The notes beneath the pieces were generated by a model. The model saw only the letters and a list, made by a program, of their open reading frames with translations. It did not search any database and was not told the origin of the DNA. 64,000 bases of DNA from Amaurobius ferox (lineage: Eukaryota; Arthropoda; Arachnida; Araneae; Amaurobiidae): the NCBI GenBank assembly GCA_951213105.1, contig OX578149.1:3509606-3573605 (forward strand), written 5' to 3'. A program made the translations under genes and the position numbers. This document shows positions 22,021 to 33,850 of the stretch, one piece after another (the stretch's first letter is position 1; every line of letters begins with the position of its first letter).

Positions 22021-22800
22021 ATGTCGAATTTTTACTTTTTGCCACCAGAAACTTTTATGTTTTCAACTCCTATAAACTGGACAAAATGGAAAAATCGTTT
22101 CGAAAGGTACAGAATTGCTTCTGGTCTGAATAAAAAACCTGATGATGAACAAATAAATTCCTTGATCTACGTGATGGGAGAGCAAGCTGAAGAAATTTTC
22201 CAGTCGTTTGAATTAGACAAAGATGAAGCTAAAGTGTACGAGGATGTACTTAAACACATTTTATTGTGGAAAAGAACACAATTTTTGAGAGAAATTTTTT
22301 TGCTCACAAATAGAAGGTGAGTCAGTTAACAATTTCATAACTGCACTTTACTCACTAGCAGATAACTGTGAATATAAAACTTTAAAAGATGAAATTATTC
22401 ACGATAATATAGTTGTTGGTATTAAGTGAGAAGCTGCAACTAGATCCAGAACTAATCCTAACGAAAGCTATAGAATGCGTAAGATTATCGGAATCTGGGA
22501 AGAAGCAACAAGATGCTCTGAATTTAAGAAATGACTCTGTGCATGCTGTGACTGATTTTACTCGTAAATTCAACAATTTCAAGAGTAATAAAGCACACGT
22601 GATTAAGCAATCTGTTTGACAAGCTGCACATGAAATACCAAAAATAAACGTTACACACAGTAGAGTATGCAAATGGTGCGGTAAAGCCTACCATTCTCGA
22701 AATTTTTGCCCAGCAAAAAATAAGAAATGTATAAAATGCAAGAAATTGGGACATTATGCCCGAGTTTGTCTATCTAAAGAGAAGAAAATGGGAATAGCAT
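22021..22800 (+). pseudogene. Gypsy Gag with zinc knuckle
   Basis: The first 99 residues (MSNFYFLPPETFMFSTPINW, WTKWKNRFERYRIASGL, LIYVMGEQAEEIFQSF) match the Gag type of arthropod gypsy elements. After a frame break at about 22300, ESVNNFITALYSLADNCEY continues in another frame, then LSEKLQLDPELILTKAIE. After a TGA at 22617 the CCHC-rich tail CKWCGKAYHSRNFCPAKNKK and CIKCKKLGHYARVC follow. At least two frameshifts and a stop are present. Confidence 0.82.
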
Positions 22801-22879
22801 TTCTGGGAAGTGTGAAAAATGAGTCAAATAATGAAAATTGGAATATTTTGATAAGGATACAGAAGAAAAAAATTCAATT

Positions 22880-24178
22880 TCAAAATTGATAATGGTGCAG
22901 ATCATACAATGATCTCAACTTCTGTTTTTAAGGAATTGCCAAGAAATGTTGAAATTTTGAAACCCGATAAAATATTATGCGGCCCTGACCGTACACCTCT
23001 GAAAGTACGAGGGAAAATAATTGAAGAAATCTGTTATTCTAACATGAAATTTAAAGAAGAAATATATGTTATTGATGAATTACAAGCATGTCTTTTGGGA
23101 AAACCAGCGATTAGAGCTTTTGGTATTTGTCCTAATCTGAAGCCTTCTATTTCACAAGTAAATGCTAGAAATACAATAAAACAGTATCCTGAATTATTTA
23201 AAGGACTGGGGCTGATAAAAGATACTGTCAATATTAAATTAAGGCCTGACTCTGTTCCTCAAGCAATTACATCACCAAGACGTGTTCCAATTCCACTTTT
23301 GAAGAAAACAGAACAGGAAATCAAACGGATGATAACCAAAGGTATTATGAAGCCACTTACGGAACCAACAGAGTAGTGTTCCGCCATGGTAGTAGTTAAA
23401 AAAGCAGATGGAGCTGTGAGGATTTATGTTGGTTGATTTTACTGAACTTAACAAATGTGTACAGAGAGAATGGCACCCTTTACCAGCTGTCGAGTATACC
23501 TTAGGATTTTTAGCAGGGGCATAAGTTTTTACAAAATTAGATGATAATTCTGGTTTTGGGCAAATACCTCTAGATTCCCAATCATCATACTTGACAACTT
23601 TTATAACAGTGTTTGGTAGGTATAGATTTCTTAGATTACTCTTTGGAATATCCTCAACACCAGAAATATGTCAGAGAAAAATGTCACAAATACTAGAAAA
23701 CATACCTGGAACTGCCATATGGATGACATCTTGATATGGGTTCTGAACCAAGAAGAACATGACAAACAACTACATGAAGTTTTACAAAGACTGAAAGAAA
23801 CAGGTTCAACACTGAATCAGAGCAAGTGTGAAATATCGGTACAGTGAGTCTGATTCCTGGGACATTTCTTGGATGAAGATGGAATCCGCCCAGACAAGGA
23901 GAAAGGTGCAGCTGTTACAAATTTGAAACGGCCTACAAATATCACAGAACTGAAATGTTTGCTTGGTATATCAAACTACTTGGCTAGGTTTGTACCAAAT
24001 TATTCCGAAATCCTTGATCCTTTGACAGCTTTGTTAAGCTTGAAGAATGAATTTGTGTGGGATAACATTCAGCAAAAAGCATTCCAGAAACTAAAAGAAA
24101 GATAGAGAAAGAGGCCTTAGCCTTAGTATGGGGCTGTGAGAAATTTAGAGATTACCTCATAGGAAATCCTTTTAGATT
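22880..24178 (+). pseudogene. Gypsy Pol: protease, reverse transcriptase, start of RNase H
   Basis: A protease core reads FKIDNGADHTMIS (usual DTGA is altered to DNGA) and continues to LLGKPAIRAFGI. The RT region starts at LRPDSVPQAITSPRRVPIPL and KGIMKP, with a stop (TAG 23374) before SAMVVVKKADGAVRI. The catalytic box reads HMDDILIW (Tyr replaced by His). FLGHFLDEDGIRPDKEK, FLG-type ISNYLARFVPNYSEI and the RNase H start WGCEKFRDYLIGNPFRL follow. There are several stops and frameshifts, so no enzyme can be produced. The copy continues at 33803 beyond the insertion. Confidence 0.85.
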
Positions 24179-24221
24179 GAATGAATGAAATGAGAGACGG
24201 GTGGCTCAAGAAGAGCCCAGC

Positions 24222-27200
24222 CACAGCCGGTCTACACACAGGCTGTGGTGCCACTGAGGAGAAATTGTCGTGATGTCATGGTAAGAGGGGAGCATTTGGA
24301 AAGAAGAGAACAGAAATCCAAGCGCGGTCAGCGTCCCTCGTGGAGTGGTTGATGATTGCAAAACATTTTTGAGGTTTTCGGAATGTTCTATTAGTTTTAT
24401 AGCATCGTGTTTTGTGCATAATAAGTTGTTCTTATGTTTTATTATCATTTAACTAACGTTCATGGGTGCTTTAGAGCCATTTTTTAAATAGTTTATATCT
24501 GTGTAATTATCAATGCCTTGTACGTGTTCCGTTCCCGGTTGCCGGTCGAACTATACGTCAAAGACTTCTTACGTTCCAATCTTTAAGTTCCCTGAAGATT
24601 CTGCATTGAGAAAAACTTGGGAGATAAAAATTCATCGTGTGGACTTCAAAGCTGGGAAAAATTCCGGAGTGTGTATTTTTGACGAATCGTTCATCATTTG
24701 TGAAGACACTTTTACAGATAAATCTGGGAAGATAATAACAATTAAAAGAGACAGATTAAAATTTAAACCGTATGCCTATCCCACAATTGTCGGAAATATT
24801 GCCAAGCATCTTACAGAACCCATTCCAAAGAAAAGGAGGACTATGGAAAATCGTGAAAATGAGCAATTAGATGCAGCAATTTCTAAAAGTATAATGATGT
24901 TTCAACAAGAGCAGCAAAACAACAGCCTGCCAACTTTAGAAGATATCAAGGTTTATTTTTGTACTATTCAAGGAGAAAATTGGACCCACCTTTCAATCGA
25001 TGACAAGCTGTATCTTTTTAAAGTTCGCATTAATGCATCAACTGTGCCATGTGTTATTGTGAGTGTCAGCATATGCCAAGAAAAAACATTCGATGTGTTT
25101 TTTGAAAATCTCCAGTGCAGTGAGAAGTAGCTACAAAAATGTAGAATGCAATTTAGCCTAATTACAAATAAACATGATCTGGATTTATTAATAAGTGCAT
25201 GTGAAACTGTGCATTCTACTCCATCACAACTTAATTATATCGAAGCCGCAGTGAAGCTGTTGGAGAAACAGAAGCAGGTATGTTTAGAAATTTACACCGC
25301 CAAATTAGACTTTTTAATTGAACAAGTAAAACTGCTAGAAAAACCAAAAAATCAGCTTCAATTTTCACAAGAACTGTTTATTCTATGCTTTAAAATATAC
25401 TTATCTAGTTCTTCGTGCTATAAGGCATTTAGAAATTCAAAGGTGTTGACATTGCCTCGTGAGAACATTAAGTAGAATTTCAAAAAAGTTAAATGTGGAT
25501 TCAGATTTTTTAATCCGTGTAATAGTTATTTAAAACGTAGGGTACAATGTTTAAACGAAGACCAAAAATTTGTCTCTCTCTTAATTGATGAGATTTATGT
25601 TGATCCTAGGTATACGCTTAAATGTGGTAAAGTTACCGGTGATTGTTTTGATAGTAATGAAAAAGCAAAAACTGCCCAAGTGTTTTTGATTACATCTATG
25701 TTTTCGAATTATAAAGACGCAATAGCAATTGCCCCAGTTTCAACATTTACGGGACAAAAGCTCTATAATTTGGCATCTATGTTAATTTGCAAGTTAAAAG
25801 AACTTGGCCTTAATATATTGTCTGTTATTATTGATAACAACAATATCAATAGAAGCATGTTTGCTTTTTTTAAGAAACACGATAAATTTAATGATGCTGT
25901 ATATAATCCAAGTAATCCTGATATACCTCTGCATTTGATGTATGATCTTGTTCATTTATTAAAATTTATAAGAAATAATTGGTTAAATGTAAAAAACACT
26001 AAATTGCATTACCCTCATTTCAAAAATAATGAAAACCTTAAAGAAGCAAATTTTTCTGATTTACGGAATTTATACAACTTTGAAAAAGATAAACTCCTTA
26101 AATTTTCTCACGTGTTAACATTAAAATCATTATATCCATCTAACACTGAGAGGCAAAAAGTATCGCTTGCATTAAAAGTATTCAATATTCAAAACTCCAT
26201 AGCTTTAGCCGAATATAAATCGAAGCATGAATGCTTAAAAAAATGTGATGGTACAGTAGATTTCATAAACGTTATTCAGAAATGATTTAAAATTATGAAT
26301 GTGAAGTCACCAAATATGAGTATTAGGTTTCGTGATGAAGATATGAGTCAAATAATGAGTATAAATCAACCTCATTTCAAATTTCTCATTCATTTTCACA
26401 CATGGGTAGACAATTGGTCTTCATTGTGTCATGGTAAAACATATAGTGGTCTTACATCAAGAACGTTTCATGATTTAAAACAGACGACACTTATTACCTG
26501 CGAAATTGTAGAGTATGTGCTCTCCCATTTGAAACCCCAATATTTTCTGTTGGGCAAATTGCAAAGTGATCCTCTTGAAGAAAGGTTTAGCCTTTACAGG
26601 CAACTTTCCAGGACTAATTATCACATCTCTATACAGCAACTTTTAGAAAACAAGAAAAAAAAATTCGAATTAAAAATTTGTTGCGCATCAAGTTCTCTCT
26701 GAAAGGAGTTATAACTGTCACAAATTTGACTGATAATGTTGATGAAAGTATAAAATTTGATGATATAATTGTTTTTGACGATTTGCTGTTTTTAAACTTG
26801 GATGATGTTTCCAATTACATTCCACATGACGTGGGCCCTGTTTTATTGTATATAGCTGGTTACACTGCACATAAAATTTGTCGGTATATTAGTTGCAACG
26901 ACTGTAGATCATTTTTGTGTAATGATGAAATTATGAGATGTGAATTTTCAGATCATTTGCGACTTATTGATATTGTAGATAGAGGTGCCTTGAAAAGGCC
27001 AACTACTGCTTGTGTGTATATAGCATTTGTTTGTTTTCGAATTTTTGAAAAATTAGTTTCTGAGGAGAATGAAGGGCATTTTATAAAATGTAAACAACAG
27101 TTGCATATCATATTAAACCTAACTTTGAGATATTTAGATACAAATCAAGAAATGGAATCATGTTGGACTTGCGTTGTTCATGAACCTTCAAAGGTAATTG

Positions 27201-28193
27201 AAAAAAAAGTCATTACTACCATAGCTAAAATTTTATTGAATAATTATGTTAAAAATATAAATGAGGATGGAAAAAATAGAGAAAAAAAAGATGAAAGGAA
27301 ATATAAAAAATTTGCTTCCTAAAGTATTATTTTTGTTTTTAAGTAACTGAAACGCATTTATATATATAGTAATATCTCATATTCATATGTTATTTCATCA
27401 GTTTTCTTAAAACGAGTTTCAATGTATTATCTACAATGTATTTACTTACCAGTTCTTGTTTTCAGCAGACTATTATAATTTTTTTTATTTTTTAGAAATT
27501 TTCATATTGATATCACCATACGTAACTAAGATAGAAACAGTGGAGATACTGATGCATTTTATAGAATTATTGTATATATATATTATACCACCCATTATAC
27601 TATAATATGTTGTAAAATTGTCCATTGCATCTGCGATTGTATTTTAAAGTAAGTTTGGCAATGAATTTTGCTTCGTTAAATCCTAATGAACCTAAAATAT
27701 TTATTAGAAATCAATTGAAGTGATTTTTCTCATCAGCAATGTGAAAATATTTCAAATTATATGTAAAAATAGAATTGTCACACAATATTTTTTTGCTATT
27801 ATACATATGGTTGAAGAAATTTTGATGTCATATTAATTGCATTGTTTACAGTAGTAGAAAAAAAATGAAAGCTACTTAATATTCATTAACACTGGGTTTG
27901 TAACTGTAAAAGGATCTAGATTATGTATAATTTTGTAATCATTTAGACGGAGTAATTCTTGCTTTGTGGGAGCTCCAGTAAAAAAATATACCCCCCCCCC
28001 CCCCCCATCTAAGTTTAGATAATCTTTATGAAATTAACTGTGCTAAAATTTAGGCATAGAAATGAGTAAAAGTGTAATTATTTTGAAATATTTTTTAACT
28101 CTCAATTTGCAAATTTTCCTGAGTTAGCGAGAGTTCCCCTTCTAGCATCACGTCATAATTCTGGCTCCACGGCCTGAGTGTAGACCGGCTGTG
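24222..28193 (+). mobile_element. P-element-like transposon with THAP transposase (P1)
   Basis: Ends read cacagccggtctacac in inverted orientation at 24222 and 28193, and the ~30-bp TIR continues with cacaggctgtgg / ctcaggccgtgg. Each TIR can itself fold, ccacagcc pairing with ggctgtgg. The 7-bp repeat GCCCAGC flanks the element (24215-24221, 28194-28200); P elements make 8-bp duplications, so one position may have changed. Subterminal cgtgatgtcat (left) and cgtgatgc (right) are inverted. The 3,972-bp length fits an autonomous P-like element. 27323-28130 is AT-rich 3' sequence with a C tract at 27991. Confidence 0.88.
24513..27322 (+). pseudogene. THAP-domain P-element transposase
   Basis: MPCTCSVPGCRSNY opens a THAP-type zinc domain with the first Cys pair. 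The expected C-x2-H is damaged: VCI runs directly into FDESF, with no His. The same frame continues to about 26660 with stops at 25128 (TAG), 25473 (TAG) and 26283 (TGA). It covers LIDEIYVDPRY (first Asp), VIIDNNNINR (second Asp), YDLVHLLKFIRNNW and LQSDPLEERFSLYRQLS-NYHIS (the acidic motif near the C-terminal catalytic Glu). An indel in the A tract near 26660 shifts the frame, and the C terminus follows (IAGYTAHKICR). Cut-and-paste transposase of the P/THAP9 family, now inactive. Confidence 0.88.
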
Positions 28194-28245
28194 GCCCAGC
28201 ACATCGACCAGAGGTCTATTGCACTACCCCAGACAGAACAGATCT

Positions 28246-31200
28246 CTACGAAAAGAGACCAGTAGCCGACGCAAAGATGAGCAGGCACTTGACAGGAATG
28301 TCATTCAGCTCCCAGGGTTCAATCACATGTCGACCAATGTGTTCGAATCTGTGAGCAAAGTAAACCTCACATTCACAGAGAATGTGAGCAGCAGCTTCTT
28401 TGCTGTATTTGCAGCCCCTGCAAAGTGAATCCTTAGTGACGCCCATAATGTTAAGGTGTCTCTTGAGGGTACAGTGCCCAGTAAGGAGCCCAACAGCCCT
28501 CCTGATGCCAGTTCTGCTGAGCTTGAAAAGTTCCTTTTGACGTGTACTAGGGCAATTGCAGTTGAGAATTTTCGCTAGCCTTTGACCTTTAATATTACGC
28601 CAGTTCTTGCATTGAAGCTTCCTGAAGATGTCATAAACAATTCTTCTAGTAAGATCATTGGGAATACCCAGAGCCAGCTCAGAGCCAACAAAAGGAGTAC
28701 TTGAGCCTTTTCTAGCTAATTCATCAGCCAACTCATTTCCTGGAATGCCCGAATGTCCGGGCACCCAGTAGAGAATGACTTCATTATTGCTAGCAATTTT
28801 ACAGAGTGCATTATAACACTCCCAGACAAGGGAAGATGTCATAGTGGACTTCCCAAGAGCCCTGAGAGCAGCCTGACTGTCGGAGCAGATAAATATTTGG
28901 TTGCTCTTATACTTCCTGTCATAGCAAATTCTACAACACATAAGAATTGCAAAGACCTCAGCCTGAAAGACAGTAGCATAACTGCCAAGCGGATAAGACA
29001 GCTCTGTGCCATCATCCAGACAGCACACACCAGCACCAGTGCCAATCTTTGAGACATCCGTATACCATACAATACAATTCCATTTATTATAGGTGGGAGT
29101 CCTCTTCCAGTCATCCCGCGAGGGGACCTGAATTTCATAAGGCTTGTCAAACGTGTATTTGACATGAATGCCATCAGATGACATACAGAAATAAGGATGA
29201 CTAGCAGCATTACTGTTAAGATCACTCCAAGATAAATACCTTGAGTAATCTTTCCAGTGTTTCAGATATTTAAGTCTGTTCAGGAAAGTAAGTGTCTCCG
29301 CTTCAATACGCATGTAGAGGGGGTGCAATCCAAGTAAAAGTTCAAGAGTTGCATTGGGAGTAGTTTTCATGCATCTAGAGATTGCAATACACACCATCCT
29401 TTGAAACTTAATTAATTCTAATTTAGCAGTTTCACATCTTATTCTAGACCACCAAACAATAGAACCATAGGAAATGATAGGACAGATTACCATCGAGTAA
29501 ATCCAATGGATAGCCTTCGGATTTAAACCCCAGGTTTTCCCAATAGCATTCCTACAAGACCAGAAGATTCTTCTGGCTTTAGTCGTGCAGTAATCCAAGT
29601 GTCTCTTCCAGTTGAGTCCCTTGTCAAAATAAATTCCTAAGAATTTAACCTCCTTGGAGCAGGTAAGTTTCTGACCAAAGAAGTGAATGTCACCAAGATT
29701 AAGAATGTGTTTTCTAGTAAACTCAACCATAGCAGTCTTCTGCGGGTTAACAGAAAGACCTGCATTTTTACAGAATGTCCCAACTCTCTTAAGAGCAGTG
29801 GACATCATGTCAGAGACAGTGTTGCCAAATTTGCCCCTGGCAATGATAACAACATCATCTGCATAACCAATGCAGCAAACACCAGAAACATTTATGCTCT
29901 CCAAAAGAGAGTCTACAACTATACACCAAAGAATTGGCAAAAGCACACTTCCTTGCGGACAGCCTGCAAGTGCATGCACCGTCATACTATCACCAAGTAA
30001 AGATGCACATATATACCTTTTAGATAACAGGTTCTTGATCCAATAAAAGATCGTGATGTCAACACCTTTCCTATCAAGAGCATCAAGGATGGTATCGATG
30101 GGTACCTTATCAAAGGCGCCTTCAATGTCGAGAAAGGTGGAAAGAGCAACTTCCTTGGCATTAAAGTTTCTCTCCAAAATAAAGGAGAAACTATAGAGGG
30201 CACTGTCCGTGGATTTACCTGGTTGATAGGCATGCTGAGAGCTTGACAGGGGCTTAGCAGCCAGAATCACTTCTCTTATATACCTATCTATAAGCTTCTC
30301 AATAGTCTTTAAAAGAAAAGACGTAAGCTAATAGGCCTGAAGGATTTGGCGTCGTAATAATTGTCCTTTCCAATCTTTGGAATAATACCTTAGTATGCCT
30401 CCAGGCAGATGGTACATGACCCAAGGCAATACAAGCTCTGTAGATACTGCAGAGAATGGGAGCTAGCACCTCAATTCCCTCCTGGAGAAGAATTAGAATG
30501 ATGCCATCAGTCCCCGGAGTTTTATAGGGTTTATGAGAATCAATTGCCCATTTAACCCTATCCAGAGTAACCACACTCCTAGCAATGCTCCAACTTTTGT
30601 CATCACAGGTAGACATGGAGCAAGCATCAAGTATGTTACTATGACCATACGGATCAGAAACCGGAAAATGGACCCTGAGCAGCTCAGCCAGGGTTTCTTC
30701 CCCAGTAACAGAGAAGTCACCATTTGACTTCTTGACAGTATTCAAATTACAATTCCTGTCCCTTGCCATCAGCTTAACAAATTTCGCCGTAGCAGAAGCA
30801 TCATTAATGCCTTCACAGTACGTTCTCCAGGAGTTTCTCTTGGAGTCTCTGACTGCCTTATTATAGGAGGTAAGAGCAGATTTATAAACCTGCCATTCTC
30901 CACTCTTTTTAGCTCTATTAAAAAGCTTCCTGCATTTCCCACGCAAACGGCTGAGCTCATTCGACCAAAAAGGAACAATCCTTGGGAAGTCAGCATTTGT
31001 GGTTTTGCAGTTCTTGAGGAAGGGTTGGATTATGGTGTGCTGCACAAAGTCAACAGCCAAATCCAGGTTTTCAATAGAAGAATACTCACAAGTATGACTG
31101 GCCATACTAGCCAGAAGATCTTCTTTGTAGGAACCCCAATTTGTTCTTTTTGGGTTCCTACCCTCTGCTGTTATTGGTTTCATAGGACCTTTAATACAAA

Positions 31201-31867
31201 AAGAGATTAGTTGGTGGTCTGACAAGAATATATCATCTGAAACCTTACAATTAAACACATTTTCATAGGCAGTACTATTGCTTATGCTAATATCGATAAC
31301 CTCTCGACGATTAACTGTCACAAAGGTAGGAGAGTTGCCCTTATTAAGAATAAAAAGGCTAAAAAGTATGATCTGCTCTAAAAGGTCATCACCCCTACGG
31401 TTGCAATCACTACTGCCCCAAACAGTGTTATGGGCATTCGCACAACCAATAATCATTCTTTTGCCATTACAGCACTCAATTAGACTAGTAATGACATTTG
31501 AAAAGGTTTCCTTATCTTCGTAAGGAAGATAGACCGAAGCAAAGATGTATTCCATCTTATGTTCATTGGTTTTAAGATTCACACTGATGGCAACATTATC
31601 ACCATCAAGGAATTTTACAAGGTGAACAGCATTGAGCCTGTTGCTGACGGCAATACAGGCTCTAGGTCTGATACAGGATGTATCATAAAAGACATTGAAG
31701 CCCTTGATCCCAAGACCCAAAATTTTTCCATTGCAGGTCCAGGGCTCCTGGATAAGAGCAATATCAGCTCTACCATTTATCAGCCTTTTGCTAAGAATAG
31801 CGGAGGCAGATCGACTATGGTGCAGATTGATTTGCATAACATTAAGACAACCCATGACCAAAGGCAA
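28246..31867 (-). pseudogene. Non-LTR ORF2: APE endonuclease, reverse transcriptase, RNase H
   Basis: From Met 31867 the frame encodes an APE-type nuclease: MQINLHHSRSA, IALIQEPW (catalytic Glu), GCANAHNTVWGSS and LSDHQLISF (catalytic Asp-His). The motif FIPKIGKDN..RPISL is split by two small frameshifts around 30310-30400. From 30270 RT follows: SSSQHAYQPGKSTDSAL, STFLDIEGAFDKV (first catalytic Asp), AGCPQGSVLLPILW and CIGYADDVVIIARG (YADD). RNase H carries WYTDVSK, ICSDSQAALRAL and WVPGHSGIPGNELADELA. A C-terminal CRGCKYSKEAAAHILCEC zinc-knuckle-like motif ends at 28246. Two frameshifts inactivate it; otherwise it is well preserved and therefore fairly young. Confidence 0.92.
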
Positions 31868-32095
31868 AAAGAGGGCAGAGAAAACTTAGGAGGGAGTGGC
31901 CCTCCTAGTAACATGATAATGATCAGTGTCAGGCACAATATCATTATCAAAGTCCTGCATGCGTTTTTCCAGCTCATCATCAGTAAGCAGTGGGTTGGCA
32001 TGTAGCGTGTTATCAGGATTGGAAGCAATTTCCAGTTCAACGAATTTAGGTATCATAGTATCAAGACCAGTGATACTTACCTGAGAGGAGGTTGC

Positions 32096-33008
32096 CTAAT
32101 CTTCTGGCTGTACCTCCATCTCCAACTTCCCTTTGGGCCTTTCGTTTGGGTCCCGAACAATTTTGAAGACTCTGTGGCGTTCCAAACCGGTGTAAGCACC
32201 AAAGATCCATCTTACGGAGAGGGGTTCCACAAAATTTTGCAGAACATGCCACTCCTCAGACTTCAACTCTGGGTTGAAATGGTTCAGCCGTTTCAGCAAA
32301 ACGCTCGGCTCTTTAGTGTATACATCTCTGGTCTTGAAGGCCACCTTGACGGGTTTGGGTAAATCATTGGCACTCAAGACTTTGAGTACCTCACCTAAAA
32401 GACTTGAGTACCTCACCTGTCTGTTATTGTGGAAGGTTTTCTTAACCCATTCCACAGTAGTTGCATCATTTAACTGAAGAACCAAGACTCCAACGTATAG
32501 ACCAGAGCCATGAATCTTCGGAAGTTGCTCACCAGTGGGGATCTCATCTATTTTATCGAGAATCTCCACCTGGATGATGTCAACCTCATCCTTGCTCAGC
32601 TTACTCAGGGAAGGAGTCCTTGATGATTGCCATCTTAATAACCTGGACTGCCTGAGCATATGATCCAGGTTGGATGTCAGTCCTTGATCTTCTTTTATTA
32701 ACCAGATCTCTTGGAGAAGGTGTGGCTCCATCTGACCTAAGTCGTTTGGTGCCTCCAACCTTCTCTTTGACAGCACCAGCTTTTGCAAGCTTCTGGTCTA
32801 GCTGCCTAGGAATGCGTCTCCTCCTGCGCCTCTGTGCTTTTGTGAGTATTTCCTGCGTCTCAGCCATGGTTTCAGTGTGTCGGTCACGAAGGCTCGCAAC
32901 TCCACTTCCTTCCACAGCCAGACTGCAGGTTTCCTCCTTTTTACCAAGATTCAACCCCAGAGGGGTTGTCTCAATGGCCGACTGGGATTCACCTAAGGGT
33001 GTACCCAA
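32096..33008 (-). pseudogene. Non-LTR ORF1 (RNA-binding, gag-like)
   Basis: The N-terminal half (Met 33008, basic RRRRRRIPRQLDQKL stretch) ends near 32601. A frameshift of one or two bases near 32610 links it to the other frame: KDEVDIIQVEILDKIDEIPT, WVKKTFHNNRQVRYSSL, LKRLNHFNPELKSEEWHVLQ and GAYTGLERHRVFKIV, to 32096. The NPELKSEEWHVL pattern resembles the DUF4780-type domain of arthropod retroelement ORF1 proteins (from memory). A 24-bp direct duplication (agacttgagtacctcacct, 32389-32419) lies inside. The protein would coat the element's RNA. Confidence 0.72.
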
Positions 33009-33802
33009 TCCTTCAGCACTTTGTCTGCAGTGAATGAAGAACCAGGGAATGAAGCATCTGATTTCCTCATGCTGTAACCACTAATAGAGAAAAAACACGG
33101 ATTACTTCCAGTTCAATCAGAGCCCCCGCTATTCTCCGTCTCCCCACAATTTTCTAACATGAAAAGTGAAACCACCAGAGTCATTCGTAAAGCTAGATGA
33201 TGAGGAATGGGCCATAACGTGCACAGGGCCCAAGAATTAACAAAGATCCAAGGGGGATTTCTCAATATGAAACGCTCCCCACCATCCAACCAACGCAACA
33301 AAGGGACTCAGTCTCTGGAACCGTTTACTGCAAACGTTTCTTAAAAGCAATACTACAGATGCATGCCGCTTTGCCCTTTATGCAACACAACCACATGGTT
33401 CCATTCCCGAGCCCAAAACGCTATACCTTACGGCAGAGGCCGAAGGGTGGTACTAAGGCCCATAGAGCAAAAGTGATGTTTACTAGGGGCTCAGCATTGA
33501 TTCAATCTGCAGCTAGGAGAAAAAGATCCTCGGGTACCTCGGGATTGCAACACCCGTATCCACAAAAGAAATGGACCCCTGAGGATTTTACAGAGTGGGA
33601 TTAAGTGCCTCAGTTCCAACCCCCAACCTGGAGGACCAGGATGCCTCATTTTGTCTGGAACCTCACCTTTGACCTGTCTGGCAAGGGAAACCCTACCAGT
33701 AGCAAAAGCTACCGCCGGCATAGCTCTTAGGATCATCAGAACACATAAGCTACACCACCACAACAAGGCACAAGTATCAGTTGGTGGAGATCCTTTTAGA
33801 TT

Positions 33803-33850
33803 ATAAACTGATCACAAACGTTTGATTCCTATATTGACACACAAGAATCT
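33803..33850 (+). pseudogene. Gypsy RNase H continuation after the insertion
   Basis: Directly after the right 13-bp duplication, TDHKRLIPILTHKNLNDM resumes the RNase H reading interrupted at 24178. One stop (TAA 33803-33805) is present. The match is lost where the satellite unit begins. Confidence 0.8.

Larger units (their letters stand above)
24179..33789 (-). mobile_element. Full-length non-LTR retrotransposon (I/R1-like group, APE + RT + RNase H)
   Basis: The minus-strand element is flanked by the 13-bp target duplication atccttttagatt (24166-24178 and 33790-33802) inside the gypsy RNase H. From its 5' end (33789) come about 780 bp of 5' UTR, ORF1 (33008-32096), ORF2 (31867-28246), a short 3' UTR, and a tail of attc repeats at 24179-24193. 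Removing the P-like element in its 3' UTR leaves about 5.6 kb. Endonuclease at the start of ORF2 and RNase H after RT place it in the I supergroup; the clade cannot be fixed without a tree. Confidence 0.9.
21721..33850 (+). mobile_element. Ty3/gypsy retrotransposon, interrupted and 3'-truncated
   Basis: Order on the + strand is LTR, Gag, CCHC knuckle, protease, reverse transcriptase, start of RNase H. The element is split at 24178 by a 9.6-kb insertion and resumes at 33803 with TDHKRLIPILTHKNLNDM, the natural continuation of RNase H (GNPFRL | TDHK). About 45 bp later it ends abruptly against satellite DNA, so integrase and the 3' LTR are missing. All frames are damaged. Confidence 0.88.

Noticed and set aside
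31559..33033. Several plus-strand frames of 62-148 codons
   Set aside because: They lie antisense to ORF1 and ORF2 of the non-LTR element and carry no motif.
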